Both the position numbers and the translations under genes were made by a program. A stretch of DNA of 9,512 nucleotides from Pseudomonadota bacterium (GTDB taxonomy: Bacteria; Pseudomonadota; Alphaproteobacteria; Azospirillales; Azospirillaceae), in contig JAEZID010000562.1 of NCBI GenBank assembly GCA_023416195.1, forward strand, positions 1-9,512, in the 5' to 3' direction. Below the pieces are notes generated by a model that was not told where the DNA came from, searched no databases, and was given only the letters and a program-made list of their open reading frames with translations. This document shows, one piece after another, positions 1 through 6,856 of the stretch; the first letter of the stretch is position 1, and each line of letters opens with the position of its first letter.

Positions 1-666
1 ACCCGCCCGATGCCGGGCTGGAACGTGCAGATCCTGAACGCCGAGAACAAGGAAGTGCCGCGCGGCGACATCGGCGCCATCTGCGTGAAGCTGCCGCTGC
101 CTCCGGGCACGCTGCCGACCCTGTGGAACGCCGACGACCGCTACAAGAAGTCCTACCTCGCCGACTATCCGGGCTATTACCAGACCGGTGACGCGGGCTT
201 CATCGACGACGACGGCTACGTCTACATCATGGCCCGCACCGACGACATCATCAACGTGGCCGGCCACCGCCTGTCCACCGGCGCGATGGAAGAGGTGCTG
301 TCGAGCCACAAGGACGTGGCGGAATGCGCGGTGATCGGCGTCGCCGACGACCTGAAGGGCCAGGTGCCGCTGGGCTTCCTGTGCCTGAAGGCCGGCGTGA
401 CCCGCCCGCACGAGGAGATCGTCAAGGAAGTCGTCCAGCTGGTGCGCGAGCAGATCGGCCCGGTCGCCGACTTCAAGCGCGCCGTCGTGGTGGACCGTCT
501 GCCGAAGACGCGCTCGGGCAAGATCCTGCGCGGCACCATGCAGAAGATCGCCGACAACCAGGACTACAAGATGCCGGCGACTATCGACGATCCGGGCATC
601 CTGCCGGAGATCGCCGAGGCGCTTCAGACGCTCGGCTACGCCAAGACCCACCAGGGCGCCGAGTAA
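1..666 (+). CDS. prpE: Propionyl-CoA synthetase-like acyl-CoA synthetase, 3' part
   Basis: This is the C-terminal part of an AMP-forming acyl-CoA ligase of the ANL superfamily. The frame is open to base 1, so the start lies outside the window; the ATG at 10 is an internal methionine. Visible landmarks are the LPLPPGTLPTLW segment, then YYQTGDAG and the hinge region with RTDDIINVAGHRLSTGAMEE, all typical of the PrpE/ACSS3 branch. The C-terminal PKTRSGKILRG carries the adenylation-step lysine (codon 520-522), which in this family can be silenced by acetylation. The enzyme would turn propionate (or acetate), ATP and CoA into acyl-CoA in the cytoplasm. Choosing propionyl- over acetyl-CoA synthetase rests on the similarity of these motifs to PrpE from memory; substrate specificity cannot be proven here. 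An intrinsic terminator follows 22 bp after the stop. Confidence 0.9.
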   Translation, partial: TRPMPGWNVQILNAENKEVPRGDIGAICVKLPLPPGTLPTLWNADDRYKKSYLADYPGYYQTGDAGFIDDDGYVYIMARTDDIINVAGHRLSTGAMEEVLSSHKDVAECAVIGVADDLKGQVPLGFLCLKAGVTRPHEEIVKEVVQLVREQIGPVADFKRAVVVDRLPKTRSGKILRGTMQKIADNQDYKMPATIDDPGILPEIAEALQTLGYAKTHQGAE

Positions 667-688
667 GGCGTCCGGGGTTTGAACGACG

Positions 689-723
689 CCCCTTCCCCGG
701 TCCGCCGGGGGAGGGGTTTTTCT
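689..723 (+). terminator. Rho-independent terminator of the acyl-CoA synthetase gene
   Basis: A GC-rich stem is formed by 689-700 (CCCCTTCCCCGG) and 705-716 (CCGGGGGAGGGG), with one mispair, around a four-base loop. It is followed directly by a run of five T at 717-721. The T-run lies on the plus side only, so the terminator serves the synthetase gene. Its 3' edge touches the stop codon of the convergent gene. Confidence 0.85.
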
Positions 724-1018
724 ATGTCTTCCCCAGCGCCTTCAGGGACGCTTCCAGCTCATCCAGCCGTGCCTGCTCCGCCTCCAGTTCGGCGAGCGCG
801 CGTCGTGCATTGGCAAGGTCCAAATCCAGATTCTCGCGCCGCCGCCGGATCAGCTCTTCCAGCGGGGTCAGTTCGGCGGTCGCCAGCGCCTGCGCGATGG
901 CGGCGTTGCTGCCGCCGCCCAGCGTCAGCCGCAGCATCCGCACGGATGGACGGAGGCCCTGCGCCTCCAGATGGCGGGCGGTGACCAGAATCTCGATGGC
1001 GTCGTAGTGGCGTTTCAT
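722..1018 (-). CDS. Small KfrA_N-like DNA-binding protein with coiled-coil tail
   Basis: 98 residues, ATG start at 1018-1016, TAG stop at 724-722. The first half (about residues 6-45: IEILVTARHLEAQGLRPSVR, then a MLRLTLGGGSNAAIAQAL stretch) resembles the N-terminal helix-turn-helix domain of KfrA-type proteins, where a 'G..PSV..LR..LGGGSN..I...L' pattern recurs. The second half (about 55-95) is rich in Glu, Arg, Leu and Ala and should form a short coiled coil. Full KfrA proteins have a much longer coiled coil, so this is a short version. Such proteins bind DNA and may regulate or organise it; the target is unknown. No in-frame start exists further upstream before a stop, and no clear Shine-Dalgarno is seen. 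The gene stands alone, convergent with the synthetase gene. The reading frame looks real; the family name is tentative. Confidence 0.6.
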   Translation of the reverse strand: MKRHYDAIEILVTARHLEAQGLRPSVRMLRLTLGGGSNAAIAQALATAELTPLEELIRRRRENLDLDLANARRALAELEAEQARLDELEASLKALGKT

Positions 1019-1259
1019 GACGAAGCGAGCCCATTCTCGCCAAGGCTGGCGCGAAGTCGCTCAAAAAATGTCACACAGCGGCGATTTGCCACGCTCATGC
1101 TTTCGCCCAAGGAAGCGGGAAAGTCAACCCAACCGGCGCAGCCTCGCTCCGAACTGTTCCATTGCGCACCCGAAACAAACCAGTGTTTGCTGGCTGCAAG
1201 AGTTGCACATGATTGGCCTCTGGATGTCCCGCGCGTATGACCGTCGGGGCAGAGTTCCT
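1019..1259. other. Intergenic stretch, no recognisable gene
   Basis: This stretch separates the small minus-strand DNA-binding gene from the first recognisable codons of the broken helicase/nuclease. It must hold the promoter of the minus-strand gene. A TTGACT hexamer on the minus strand (1127-1122) resembles a -35 box, but no convincing -10 box follows at normal spacing. No coding sequence could be recognised in any frame. It may include diverged upstream codons of the helicase remnant. Confidence 0.4.
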
Positions 1260-1732
1260 AAGAAGGGGGGCGACGCCGGCGATTGGCTGGCGCAAGCCGC
1301 AACTGAGGGGGTGACCTACAACGCGCAGGCGCGCAACGCGATGGGTGGCGGCCACCGAGCACCGGAGGAGGAAACGGCGATGAACCGGAAGGAAATGATG
1401 CCGGCGGTGCGGGAGCGCGCGTTTTCGCTGGAACTGCCTCAGTTCCACCTGAAGATCGGCGAAAAGCATCAACGTGGCGATCAACCACTGCCCGGACTTC
1501 ATCCTGCTGCTGCCGTCCGGCACGGTCGTGCCGGTCGAGGCGAAGGGTGACGATCGCGACAACACCGAGTCCGCCGAGAAGCTTGACCTTGGCCGTACAT
1601 GGGCTGACCGGGCCGGGGCCGGATTTCAGTATGTGATGGTCTTCATGACCAAGGAGGATGGTCTTCAAGACCAAGGAGATGGATGGCGCCATCCGGCTCG
1701 ACGAGTTCGTGGAGGACCTGAAGAGCATGTAG
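1260..1732 (+). pseudogene. Remnant of type III Res-like DEAD/DEAH helicase-nuclease, C-terminal part
   Basis: Three frames in series carry recognisable pieces. Frame A (about 1260-1461) encodes a stretch with EGVTYNAQARNAM and, from 1380, MNRKEMMPAVRERAFSLELP. Frame B (about 1462-1645) encodes INHCPDFILLLPSG followed by VPVEAKGDDRDN. Frame C (about 1657-1732) encodes MVFKTKEMDGAIRLDEF and ends EDLKSM-TAG. Frames B and C together match the C-terminal end of type III restriction (Res)/helicase proteins, with a PD-x13-ExK nuclease core: PD in CPDF, then EAK. The helicase motor is absent. A strong ribosome-binding-like GGAGGAGG (about 1364-1371) precedes the ATG at 1380, but any product would be frameshifted. 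The A-to-B join looks like a small deletion or shift near 1460; the B-to-C shift comes from a 22-bp duplication. It is convergent with the restriction-modification gene and so not obviously its operon partner. The family call is from memory of the motif pattern. Confidence 0.7.
1635..1678 (+). repeat. 22-bp tandem duplication, two copies
   Basis: Copy 1 is at 1635-1656 and copy 2 at 1657-1678. They start GATGGTCTTCA and end GACCAAGGAG and differ at one base (T in copy 1, A in copy 2, at the twelfth position). Because 22 is not a multiple of three, the duplication shifts the frame by one. Removing one copy joins the nuclease frame to the frame that encodes the usual end of the protein. Confidence 0.92.
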
Positions 1733-1809
1733 CGGACGCGGCACTGAAGGCGCGAGCGGCTGCCGCCAGTGGCGAGGCCCGCTCCCGGTGCCGCGCCGTC
1801 TGAAGACGG

Positions 1810-3699
1810 TCACCGCCCCGTAATCCCCTGCGCCAACGCCCCTTCCCGCATCCGCAGCCGCCGCAGTTCGTCCCGCGGGTCGAGCGGCATGCGGGGTGGG
1901 GCGGTCTCCCACAGCAGTTGGACATCGTCCGGCGTCAGGCCGTAGGCGGCGTTCACCATGTCCGACAGCCGCCGTTCCAGCCGCAGCAACTCCGCCGCCG
2001 CGAGGCGGGCCGGGTCGAGGGTTGCGGCGTGCTCCGCCTTAAGCCGGGCGACCTCGGCGGCGGACAGGCCGCGCCGCTTCGGCAAGGCCGCGCGCACCGC
2101 TGCGACGAAGTCCTCGGCATCGAGCGTGTGCGGAGCCTCCAGCGCGCGCCCCGGCTTGCCGAGGCCGAACTCCACGCGCAGCCAGTCGGTGATCAGGGCC
2201 GTTGCGCCCTTGATGGTGCGCCGTGCCGTGGCACATCCACCCGCGATGGCTTCGCTGACCTGAAGAGCGCTCTTTTTCGCGTTCGGGATGGGAAAGGCGA
2301 CCATCTTGACGGCATCGTTGGACAAAGCTTCGTCCTTCATGTGCAGCAGGTGCCGCCATGAGAACCACCAGCCGACCGGTGCGTTCAGAACGCTCAGCAA
2401 CCAAGGCGATACACAGGGCAATACGTAGCATTTGTTGTTGATGAAGTTGGCGCCCCCATCCCGGGCGTAGTTCGGATAGAACTGGATGGCTTGCCAGACG
2501 ATCTTCTCCCGCTCGAACAGATCGTAATAGGCGCAGGAGCGCAGTTCCCACCAGAACCGCCCGCAGTCCTGGCGCGCCCGCAAGGCAGGCTCGAATCCTT
2601 TCATGTGGGCGTGCAGGCTGGGGTAGGTTCGACGGAACCTGGCCTCCGCCTCTTCTTCGCCGGTGGCCTTTGCCCATGGCCAGGGATGATCGTTGCTGGA
2701 TTTCAGCAGGATCATGTGGAGGCCGCTGTCCGGCGCTACCCAGCGCTCCACGTCCTGGCCGCGCAGGTAAGGCTTGATGATGCCCGTGCAGGCGGGGTCA
2801 TTGCCGATCAGGCGCTCTCGGGTCGGCGTGTCGATCAGGAAGGCCTCGTTCAGGCCAGTCAAAATGCCCCGGTAGGGCTTCACGCCCGCATACTCGGCCA
2901 GCGGTACGCCATTGCGGCGGATTTTGTCGAGCAACGCCATGACCTTCGGCGGCTCCAGCGTCCAGCTCTCGCGGGTGAAGCCGGCACGGCGCAAGGGATA
3001 GACGTTCCGCTCCACCGCGTCTCCCAGCCCCTTGGCCGGGACATCCTCGCGCGGAATGACGCAGACCTCGGTTTCCTCCGGCGGCGGCGTGCCGTCCGGG
3101 CGGCGGACGACCAGGACGGAGGGGAAGACGTCCGCGTCGGGAAAGAAATGTTTGGCGTGGCCGAAGTCGGCGACGAACTCCACCCAGGCGGCCTCGGCGA
3201 ACAGGCCGCGCAGGGCTTCACCGTAACCGGCCCGCAGCCACTTGTTGGTGACGACGTACCCCATGCGCCCGCCCGGCCGGAGCAGCCGCAAGCCCTGCTC
3301 GTAAAAATAGACGTACAGATCCGCCATGCCGTCGAACGCCAGAAAGCCGTCCCGAACCCCAAGCATCGGCAGGCCGGCGCTTCCTTCGGGGCGCGGCTTC
3401 AGCGCCGGCTTGATCTCGCCGAGCATTTCCTGGCGCACATAGGGCGGATTGCCGATCACCACGTCGAATCCGCCGTTCGGCGCGTCGGCAGTCAGGCCGG
3501 TCCAGATGTTGGGGAAAGCGATCTCCCAGTGCAGAAAGCGGTGCCGTTCGGCCAGCGTCCGGGCCTCGGCGACGAGGTCGTCGGCGAGCCGGCGCCGGCG
3601 CACATCGGCGCGGGCGGAGTTTGCCGCCGTGTCCGGCGGCGCAACCCGCTCGTCGCCGAGCGCGATGCGCACCGGATCGCCGAAGGTGCCGTCCAGCAT
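1810..3699 (-). CDS. Type IIG-like restriction-modification protein, C-terminal half (methyltransferase motif IV and target recognition)
   Basis: 629 residues from ATG 3699-3697 to TGA 1812-1810. Residues 79-90 hold FDVVIGNPPYVR, the catalytic NPPY motif (84-87) of N6-adenine methyltransferases of the Eco57I type; FLHWEIAFPNIW just before it is also typical. Residues about 120-200 complete the methyltransferase fold (RPGGRMGYVVTNKWLRAGYG). Residues about 265-470 resemble a TaqI-like specificity domain (GILTGLNEAFLID, then IIKPYLRGQDVERW), which would read the target DNA. The SAM-binding motif I is missing here; it lies in the upstream ORF. The two ORFs are in the same frame, separated only by TAG and two sense codons, so this is the back half of one protein of about 1,400 residues. 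No Shine-Dalgarno precedes this ATG; expression would need reinitiation or stop readthrough. Confidence 0.88.
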   Translation of the reverse strand: MLDGTFGDPVRIALGDERVAPPDTAANSARADVRRRRLADDLVAEARTLAERHRFLHWEIAFPNIWTGLTADAPNGGFDVVIGNPPYVRQEMLGEIKPALKPRPEGSAGLPMLGVRDGFLAFDGMADLYVYFYEQGLRLLRPGGRMGYVVTNKWLRAGYGEALRGLFAEAAWVEFVADFGHAKHFFPDADVFPSVLVVRRPDGTPPPEETEVCVIPREDVPAKGLGDAVERNVYPLRRAGFTRESWTLEPPKVMALLDKIRRNGVPLAEYAGVKPYRGILTGLNEAFLIDTPTRERLIGNDPACTGIIKPYLRGQDVERWVAPDSGLHMILLKSSNDHPWPWAKATGEEEAEARFRRTYPSLHAHMKGFEPALRARQDCGRFWWELRSCAYYDLFEREKIVWQAIQFYPNYARDGGANFINNKCYVLPCVSPWLLSVLNAPVGWWFSWRHLLHMKDEALSNDAVKMVAFPIPNAKKSALQVSEAIAGGCATARRTIKGATALITDWLRVEFGLGKPGRALEAPHTLDAEDFVAAVRAALPKRRGLSAAEVARLKAEHAATLDPARLAAAELLRLERRLSDMVNAAYGLTPDDVQLLWETAPPRMPLDPRDELRRLRMREGALAQGITGR

Positions 3700-3705
3700 C
3701 AGCCG

Positions 3706-6021
3706 CTACGCGGCGGCGCGCTCGAAGGCTATGGCGTCGGCCTCGGCCTTGGCGATCTGCTTGGCCGATTTCTTCGCCTTGCGCAGGGCGGCGGCCGAGG
3801 GCGGCGCCTTCTTCGGCGCGTCGTCGAGCACGCCCATGATCCGTTCCGCCGTCAGCAGCGAGAAGAAGGCGGCCACCGGCGCGGTGTCCGCCTGCACCCC
3901 GTCGAAGGCGGCCTCGGACCGCTTCACCTCGGCCAGATCGCTGTCGTTGGATTGCTCGACCTGCGCCATGCCGTCAGCGGCGTGCTCCACGCGCCGGATG
4001 GCGTCACCGCTGAAAAGCGCGCCGCGCCGGCGCATCTCATCCAGCTTGGGGCGGGTCCAGGCGCCGACCACGCTGTCGCCCCAGCGCAGATGATGGTTCA
4101 GGAAGGACAGCGGCGCGCCGACCGTGAAGCTGTGCAGCCACAGCGCCACCTTCGCCAGTTCGACCGCCATGCGGTTCTTGTCCACGCCGTGAACGACGCG
4201 CTTCAGGATCATCCGGCGAACGATGTGGCGGTCGTCGAGGTGCCCGTCGCGCAGAGACCAGCCGTGCCTCCCCGCATTCTCTTCGATTCCCGTCCGCGTT
4301 CGGGCGATGTCGGCGGCCAGTGGCGAGACATAGCCCGCCCAGTCGGCGAGCACCGCCGCATCGGCCATGGCGTCCAGGATGCGGTCGGCCAGCCAATCGA
4401 CCAGGCTGACGAGGAAGTGCCCCGACCCCATCGCCGGGTCGCAGACCTTGAGGTCGAGCAGGCGACAGGCCGGGTCCAGCGCCCGCAGGGCGGACAACCG
4501 TTCCTGCATCGGGCGCGGGTCGTCGGCGAGTTGGTTGGCCGCCTCGTGGAACGCCTTCAGCCGCTCCGCCGCAAGTGGACCTACGGTCCGGTCAATGATC
4601 AGGCGCACCAGCTCATCGGGCGTGTAGAAGGAGCCGGAGCCCTTGCGCGCCGACGGGTCCACGGCAACCTTGACCGACCCGTCCTCGGTCGCCCGCAGGC
4701 CGTGTTCAAGCAGCCGCTCGTAAACCGAGCCCAGGTGCTGCACGGACAGGTCGCGGTAGTTGATGTAGGCGGACCCGCCACCGGGCGCCGCGCCGTCTTC
4801 GTGCGACAGGCGGAAGATGACCTCGGCCATGACCGCGTCCGACAATTGCACGCGTTCCAGGATCGGCGCGCTTTCCGCCGCGAAGAGACCGCCATTGTAG
4901 GGCGGGATGCCCAATTCGTCGTTGCCGGTGGCGATCGCGCCGAAGATGCCCCGGAAGCGCGACCACAGGGTGGCCATGGCGGACGGGTAACGCTGCCCAG
5001 CCGCATGCCGGGTCGCGATTTCGCCGCGCAACGGCTTCAGCGCGCAGTCGGAGTAGGGCGGTTCCGTCACCGGCAGCAGGTCTCGGTCTTCCGCGTAAAG
5101 CACGAACAGAAGCCGGTACAGAAGGACGAGCACCCCGTTCTTGATCTCCTCCAGGTAAGCGGCGCCGAGACGCGGGTCGCGCTCCGGATCGGCCTTGGCG
5201 ATGGCGTCGGCCAGAGTGGGAAAGACATGGCCGAAGACCGTGTCCGACAGGCTGCCGGTGACCCGCTTGACCCAGAACTTTCCCTCCGCCAAGGCCGTCT
5301 GGTGAAAGCTCAGGCCAGCGGTTCCCGGCAGGAACGCGGCGCGCCGGAAGAACAGGATGAACAGCTTCAGGGCGTGGGTGCGGGCACCGTCATCGTCTGA
5401 ATCGAACAGCAGCCGGTCGATGAAATCCATGGGCTGTTCGCCCAGCGCCTTGGCGAGATCGACCTCGAAAAAATCCTCCGATACGGACGCGGCCCCCTGC
5501 CAGTACAGGCGCCATAACCGGCCATTTGTCAGGATGCCCCAGCGCAGGGCGCCTCCGGCCAGATCCTCCACCCGCCGCAGGTAGCGCAGCATCTGGCTGG
5601 ACGGCACACCCCGCTCCGCGCGGCTTCCCTTTTCCTCCCGGTCAAGTGGCCGTTCCCAGCGCTTCGATTCCACGACGCAGAGACCGTGCCGGTAGCGGTG
5701 GTGGTGGTGCAGTCCGGCCGCCGTCTCAAGGCTGGCCCGGTCGCCAAACAGCAGCATGTCCGGCACGTCGCTGCGTCCCTTGGCCGAGAGGTTCTGCTGC
5801 AGCAGCGTGTCCGACCAGCCGAGGATGCCCAGAATCGGTCGGATCACCTCCGCTTCGGTCTCCGACTCCGTGGGCTTGCGAAATTTGGGGACGGTCGCGA
5901 GGACGCTTCTCAGCCGAGTGCGGATGTCATCCATCTCGCTGTCCGACAGGCCCGTCCAGGCTTCGGTTCCGATGATTCCTTCCGCGAGAAAGCGTTTCGT
6001 CAGCAAACCGCCGCGAATCAT
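3706..6021 (-). CDS. Type IIG-like restriction-modification protein, N-terminal half (nuclease and methyltransferase motif I)
   Basis: 771 residues, ATG 6021-6019, TAG 3708-3706. A strong Shine-Dalgarno GGGGAGG seven bases upstream supports the start. Residues 54-70 (ETEAEVIRPILGILGWS) open the nuclease domain. P87-D88 and E118-S119-K120 (CVVESKRW) form a PD-(D/E)xK active site for DNA cleavage. After a helical linker come SFYTPDELVRLIIDRT (464-479), SAM-binding motif I DPAMGSGHFL (528-537) and GVDKNRMAVELAKVALWL (612-629), as in Eco57I-type adenine methyltransferases. The ORF then stops at an in-frame TAG before the catalytic NPPY motif, which is in the next ORF. As it stands this half cannot methylate alone; whether its nuclease could cut without a working methyltransferase is unclear. 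A His-rich patch (105-108) lies between the nuclease residues. This is a defence gene against foreign DNA, probably inactivated or made as two parts. Confidence 0.88.
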   Translation of the reverse strand: MIRGGLLTKRFLAEGIIGTEAWTGLSDSEMDDIRTRLRSVLATVPKFRKPTESETEAEVIRPILGILGWSDTLLQQNLSAKGRSDVPDMLLFGDRASLETAAGLHHHHRYRHGLCVVESKRWERPLDREEKGSRAERGVPSSQMLRYLRRVEDLAGGALRWGILTNGRLWRLYWQGAASVSEDFFEVDLAKALGEQPMDFIDRLLFDSDDDGARTHALKLFILFFRRAAFLPGTAGLSFHQTALAEGKFWVKRVTGSLSDTVFGHVFPTLADAIAKADPERDPRLGAAYLEEIKNGVLVLLYRLLFVLYAEDRDLLPVTEPPYSDCALKPLRGEIATRHAAGQRYPSAMATLWSRFRGIFGAIATGNDELGIPPYNGGLFAAESAPILERVQLSDAVMAEVIFRLSHEDGAAPGGGSAYINYRDLSVQHLGSVYERLLEHGLRATEDGSVKVAVDPSARKGSGSFYTPDELVRLIIDRTVGPLAAERLKAFHEAANQLADDPRPMQERLSALRALDPACRLLDLKVCDPAMGSGHFLVSLVDWLADRILDAMADAAVLADWAGYVSPLAADIARTRTGIEENAGRHGWSLRDGHLDDRHIVRRMILKRVVHGVDKNRMAVELAKVALWLHSFTVGAPLSFLNHHLRWGDSVVGAWTRPKLDEMRRRGALFSGDAIRRVEHAADGMAQVEQSNDSDLAEVKRSEAAFDGVQADTAPVAAFFSLLTAERIMGVLDDAPKKAPPSAAALRKAKKSAKQIAKAEADAIAFERAAA

Positions 6022-6210
6022 ACGATGGCCTCCCCAAGAATTTTGGCGAGGTCTTATGAATGATTCAGAAGAAAAAAAGCAAGTTGCAATGGGGCTGCGT
6101 GTGCATTTAGTAAATAAAGTGTGAATTGAACGCGTTTGTATGATTACTTCATTTGCAGTTTCAGCTGATGCGTCAACCGATTGTGCCGAAGATTAATCGT
6201 TCTAAGCGCG
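6022..6210. promoter_or_regulatory. Upstream region of the restriction-modification gene
   Basis: This AT-richer stretch lies between the start of the minus-strand restriction gene and the IS3 remnant, so it should carry that gene's promoter. Only the Shine-Dalgarno (GGGGAGG, reading 6034-6028 on minus) is clear. The minus strand contains TTGCAA (6089-6084) and several TA-rich hexamers, but none forms a convincing pair at 16-18 bp. A 22-codon ORF on plus (6056-6124) has no recognisable product. Confidence 0.4.
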
Positions 6211-6511
6211 TGTCCCTGTTCCCTGGACAGATTTTCGGCTGAAACAGGTTTGGTTTCCGGTTCGTGTCATGCCGCCAATCCGATCCGGTGTGCTCTGGCA
6301 GGCTTCGTCCGGGGTTCTGCCGCCGAGCGCGGGCGGTCGGCGTTGTGGTGTTAAATCCTCCGGCAGCGACACCGTGAGTTCTCCCCGGATCACCTCCCGG
6401 GCCATCGTCACCCTGAAATCCGCCGAATACCGCGTCCGGTTCCCCGTCATCGGGGCCATCCTTATCACGGGGCGAACCACGCTGATCCGATTGTTGGGGA
6501 AACGGGGCCAA
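6211..6511 (-). mobile_element. Internally deleted IS3-family remnant
   Basis: On the minus strand an ATG at 6450-6448 starts MTGNRTRYSADF and continues as AREVIRGELTVS, the usual opening of IS3-family OrfA (helix-turn-helix subunit). Within a few codons the same frame jumps to ALGGRTPDEACQSTPDR, which matches the end of IS3-family OrfB ('RPHSALGGRTPDEAY'). Almost the whole transposase, including the DDE core, is therefore missing. Imperfect inverted ends are visible: TGTCCCTGTTCCCTGGACA at 6211-6229 on plus, and TTGGCCCCGTTTCCCCAACA reading down from 6511 on minus. The distance from that end to the OrfA start (about 60 bp) is normal for the family. No target-site duplication was seen. It cannot move by itself; it might be moved in trans if a full relative exists in the genome. 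Confidence 0.65.
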
Positions 6512-6572
6512 CTCTATTCGATCTGGTGCGGCATCTCGGGACTCCGAATTGTCCGCCGGCACCAAATCGCTC

Positions 6573-6628
6573 AGGTGCAAACTTTTTTCGTGAGGTGCAA
6601 ACTTTTTTGGGCAGGTGCAGACATTTTT
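6573..6628 (+). repeat. Three 16-bp direct repeats at exact 20-bp period
   Basis: Copies lie at 6573-6588, 6593-6608 and 6613-6628. The first two are identical (AGGTGCAAACTTTTTT); the third has two changes (AGGTGCAGACATTTTT). Four-base spacers (CGTG, GGGC) keep the period at exactly 20 bp, near two helical turns, so bound proteins would sit on one face of the DNA. Possible readings are operator sites, iteron-like sites, or the multiple repeats found at the ends of some IS21-family elements. The sequence alone does not decide between them. Confidence 0.85.
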
Positions 6629-6647
6629 CGGCGCGGACAACCGCCGC

Positions 6648-6688
6648 TTTTGGCCATTGAAGCGGCGTGTGCCGCGATTCCGCCAAAA
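6648..6688. repeat. Nested inverted repeat (hairpin/cruciform)
   Basis: The outer arms are TTTTGGC (6648-6654) and GCCAAAA (6682-6688). The inner arms are GCGGC (6662-6666) and GCCGC (6671-6675) around a four-base GTGT loop. All are perfect, with unpaired bases between the inner and outer stems. It lies between the 20-bp-period repeats and the candidate sigma promoter. Its function is unknown. Confidence 0.6.
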
Positions 6689-6713
6689 TTCTGCTGCACG
6701 GCCATCAAAGTCT

Positions 6714-6739
6714 GGAATAAACGATGAGCGGCGCGCGTT
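6714..6739 (+). promoter_or_regulatory. Candidate ECF/EcfG-type promoter of the sigma/anti-sigma operon
   Basis: GGAAT (6714-6718), a 17-bp spacer, then CGTT (6736-6739). This is one base from the alphaproteobacterial EcfG consensus GGAAC-N16/17-CGTT and also fits many ECF-type promoters, which often drive their own sigma gene. Transcription would start near 6746, leaving a leader of about 110 bases before the sigma start. It is a pattern match only. Confidence 0.45.
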
Positions 6740-6856
6740 CACCCAGTCAGCACCGGGCCTCCTCGGCCCCAATGCCCTGGATGAGACGCCGCGTCTTCCT
6801 ACCTGAAGGAGAGCCGCGGCCAATCGCGGCCCAACGGAAACGGATCGGGTGCGCGG

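Noticed and set aside
10..12. ATG as the start of the acyl-CoA synthetase
   Set aside because: The frame is open upstream to base 1 and the translated part is only the C-terminal region of the family; the real start is outside the window.
1795..1810. Small hairpin GCCGTC-TGAA-GACGGT at the end of the restriction-modification gene
   Set aside because: The stem is only six pairs including a wobble, with no T-run on the minus strand; not supported as a terminator.
2491..5400. Plus-strand open frame of 969 codons opposite the restriction-modification gene
   Set aside because: It mirrors the GC-rich coding on the minus strand, contains no recognisable domain, and the minus strand has clear nuclease and methyltransferase motifs.
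5698..5710. His-rich patch (HHHH) in the restriction protein as a metal site or tag
   Set aside because: It lies between the PD and ExK residues in what is probably a loop, with no further support for a specific role.
6056..6124. 22-codon ORF (MNDSEEKKQVAMGLRVHLVN...)
   Set aside because: It is short, has only a weak ribosome site and no recognisable product, and lies in the promoter region of the divergent restriction gene.
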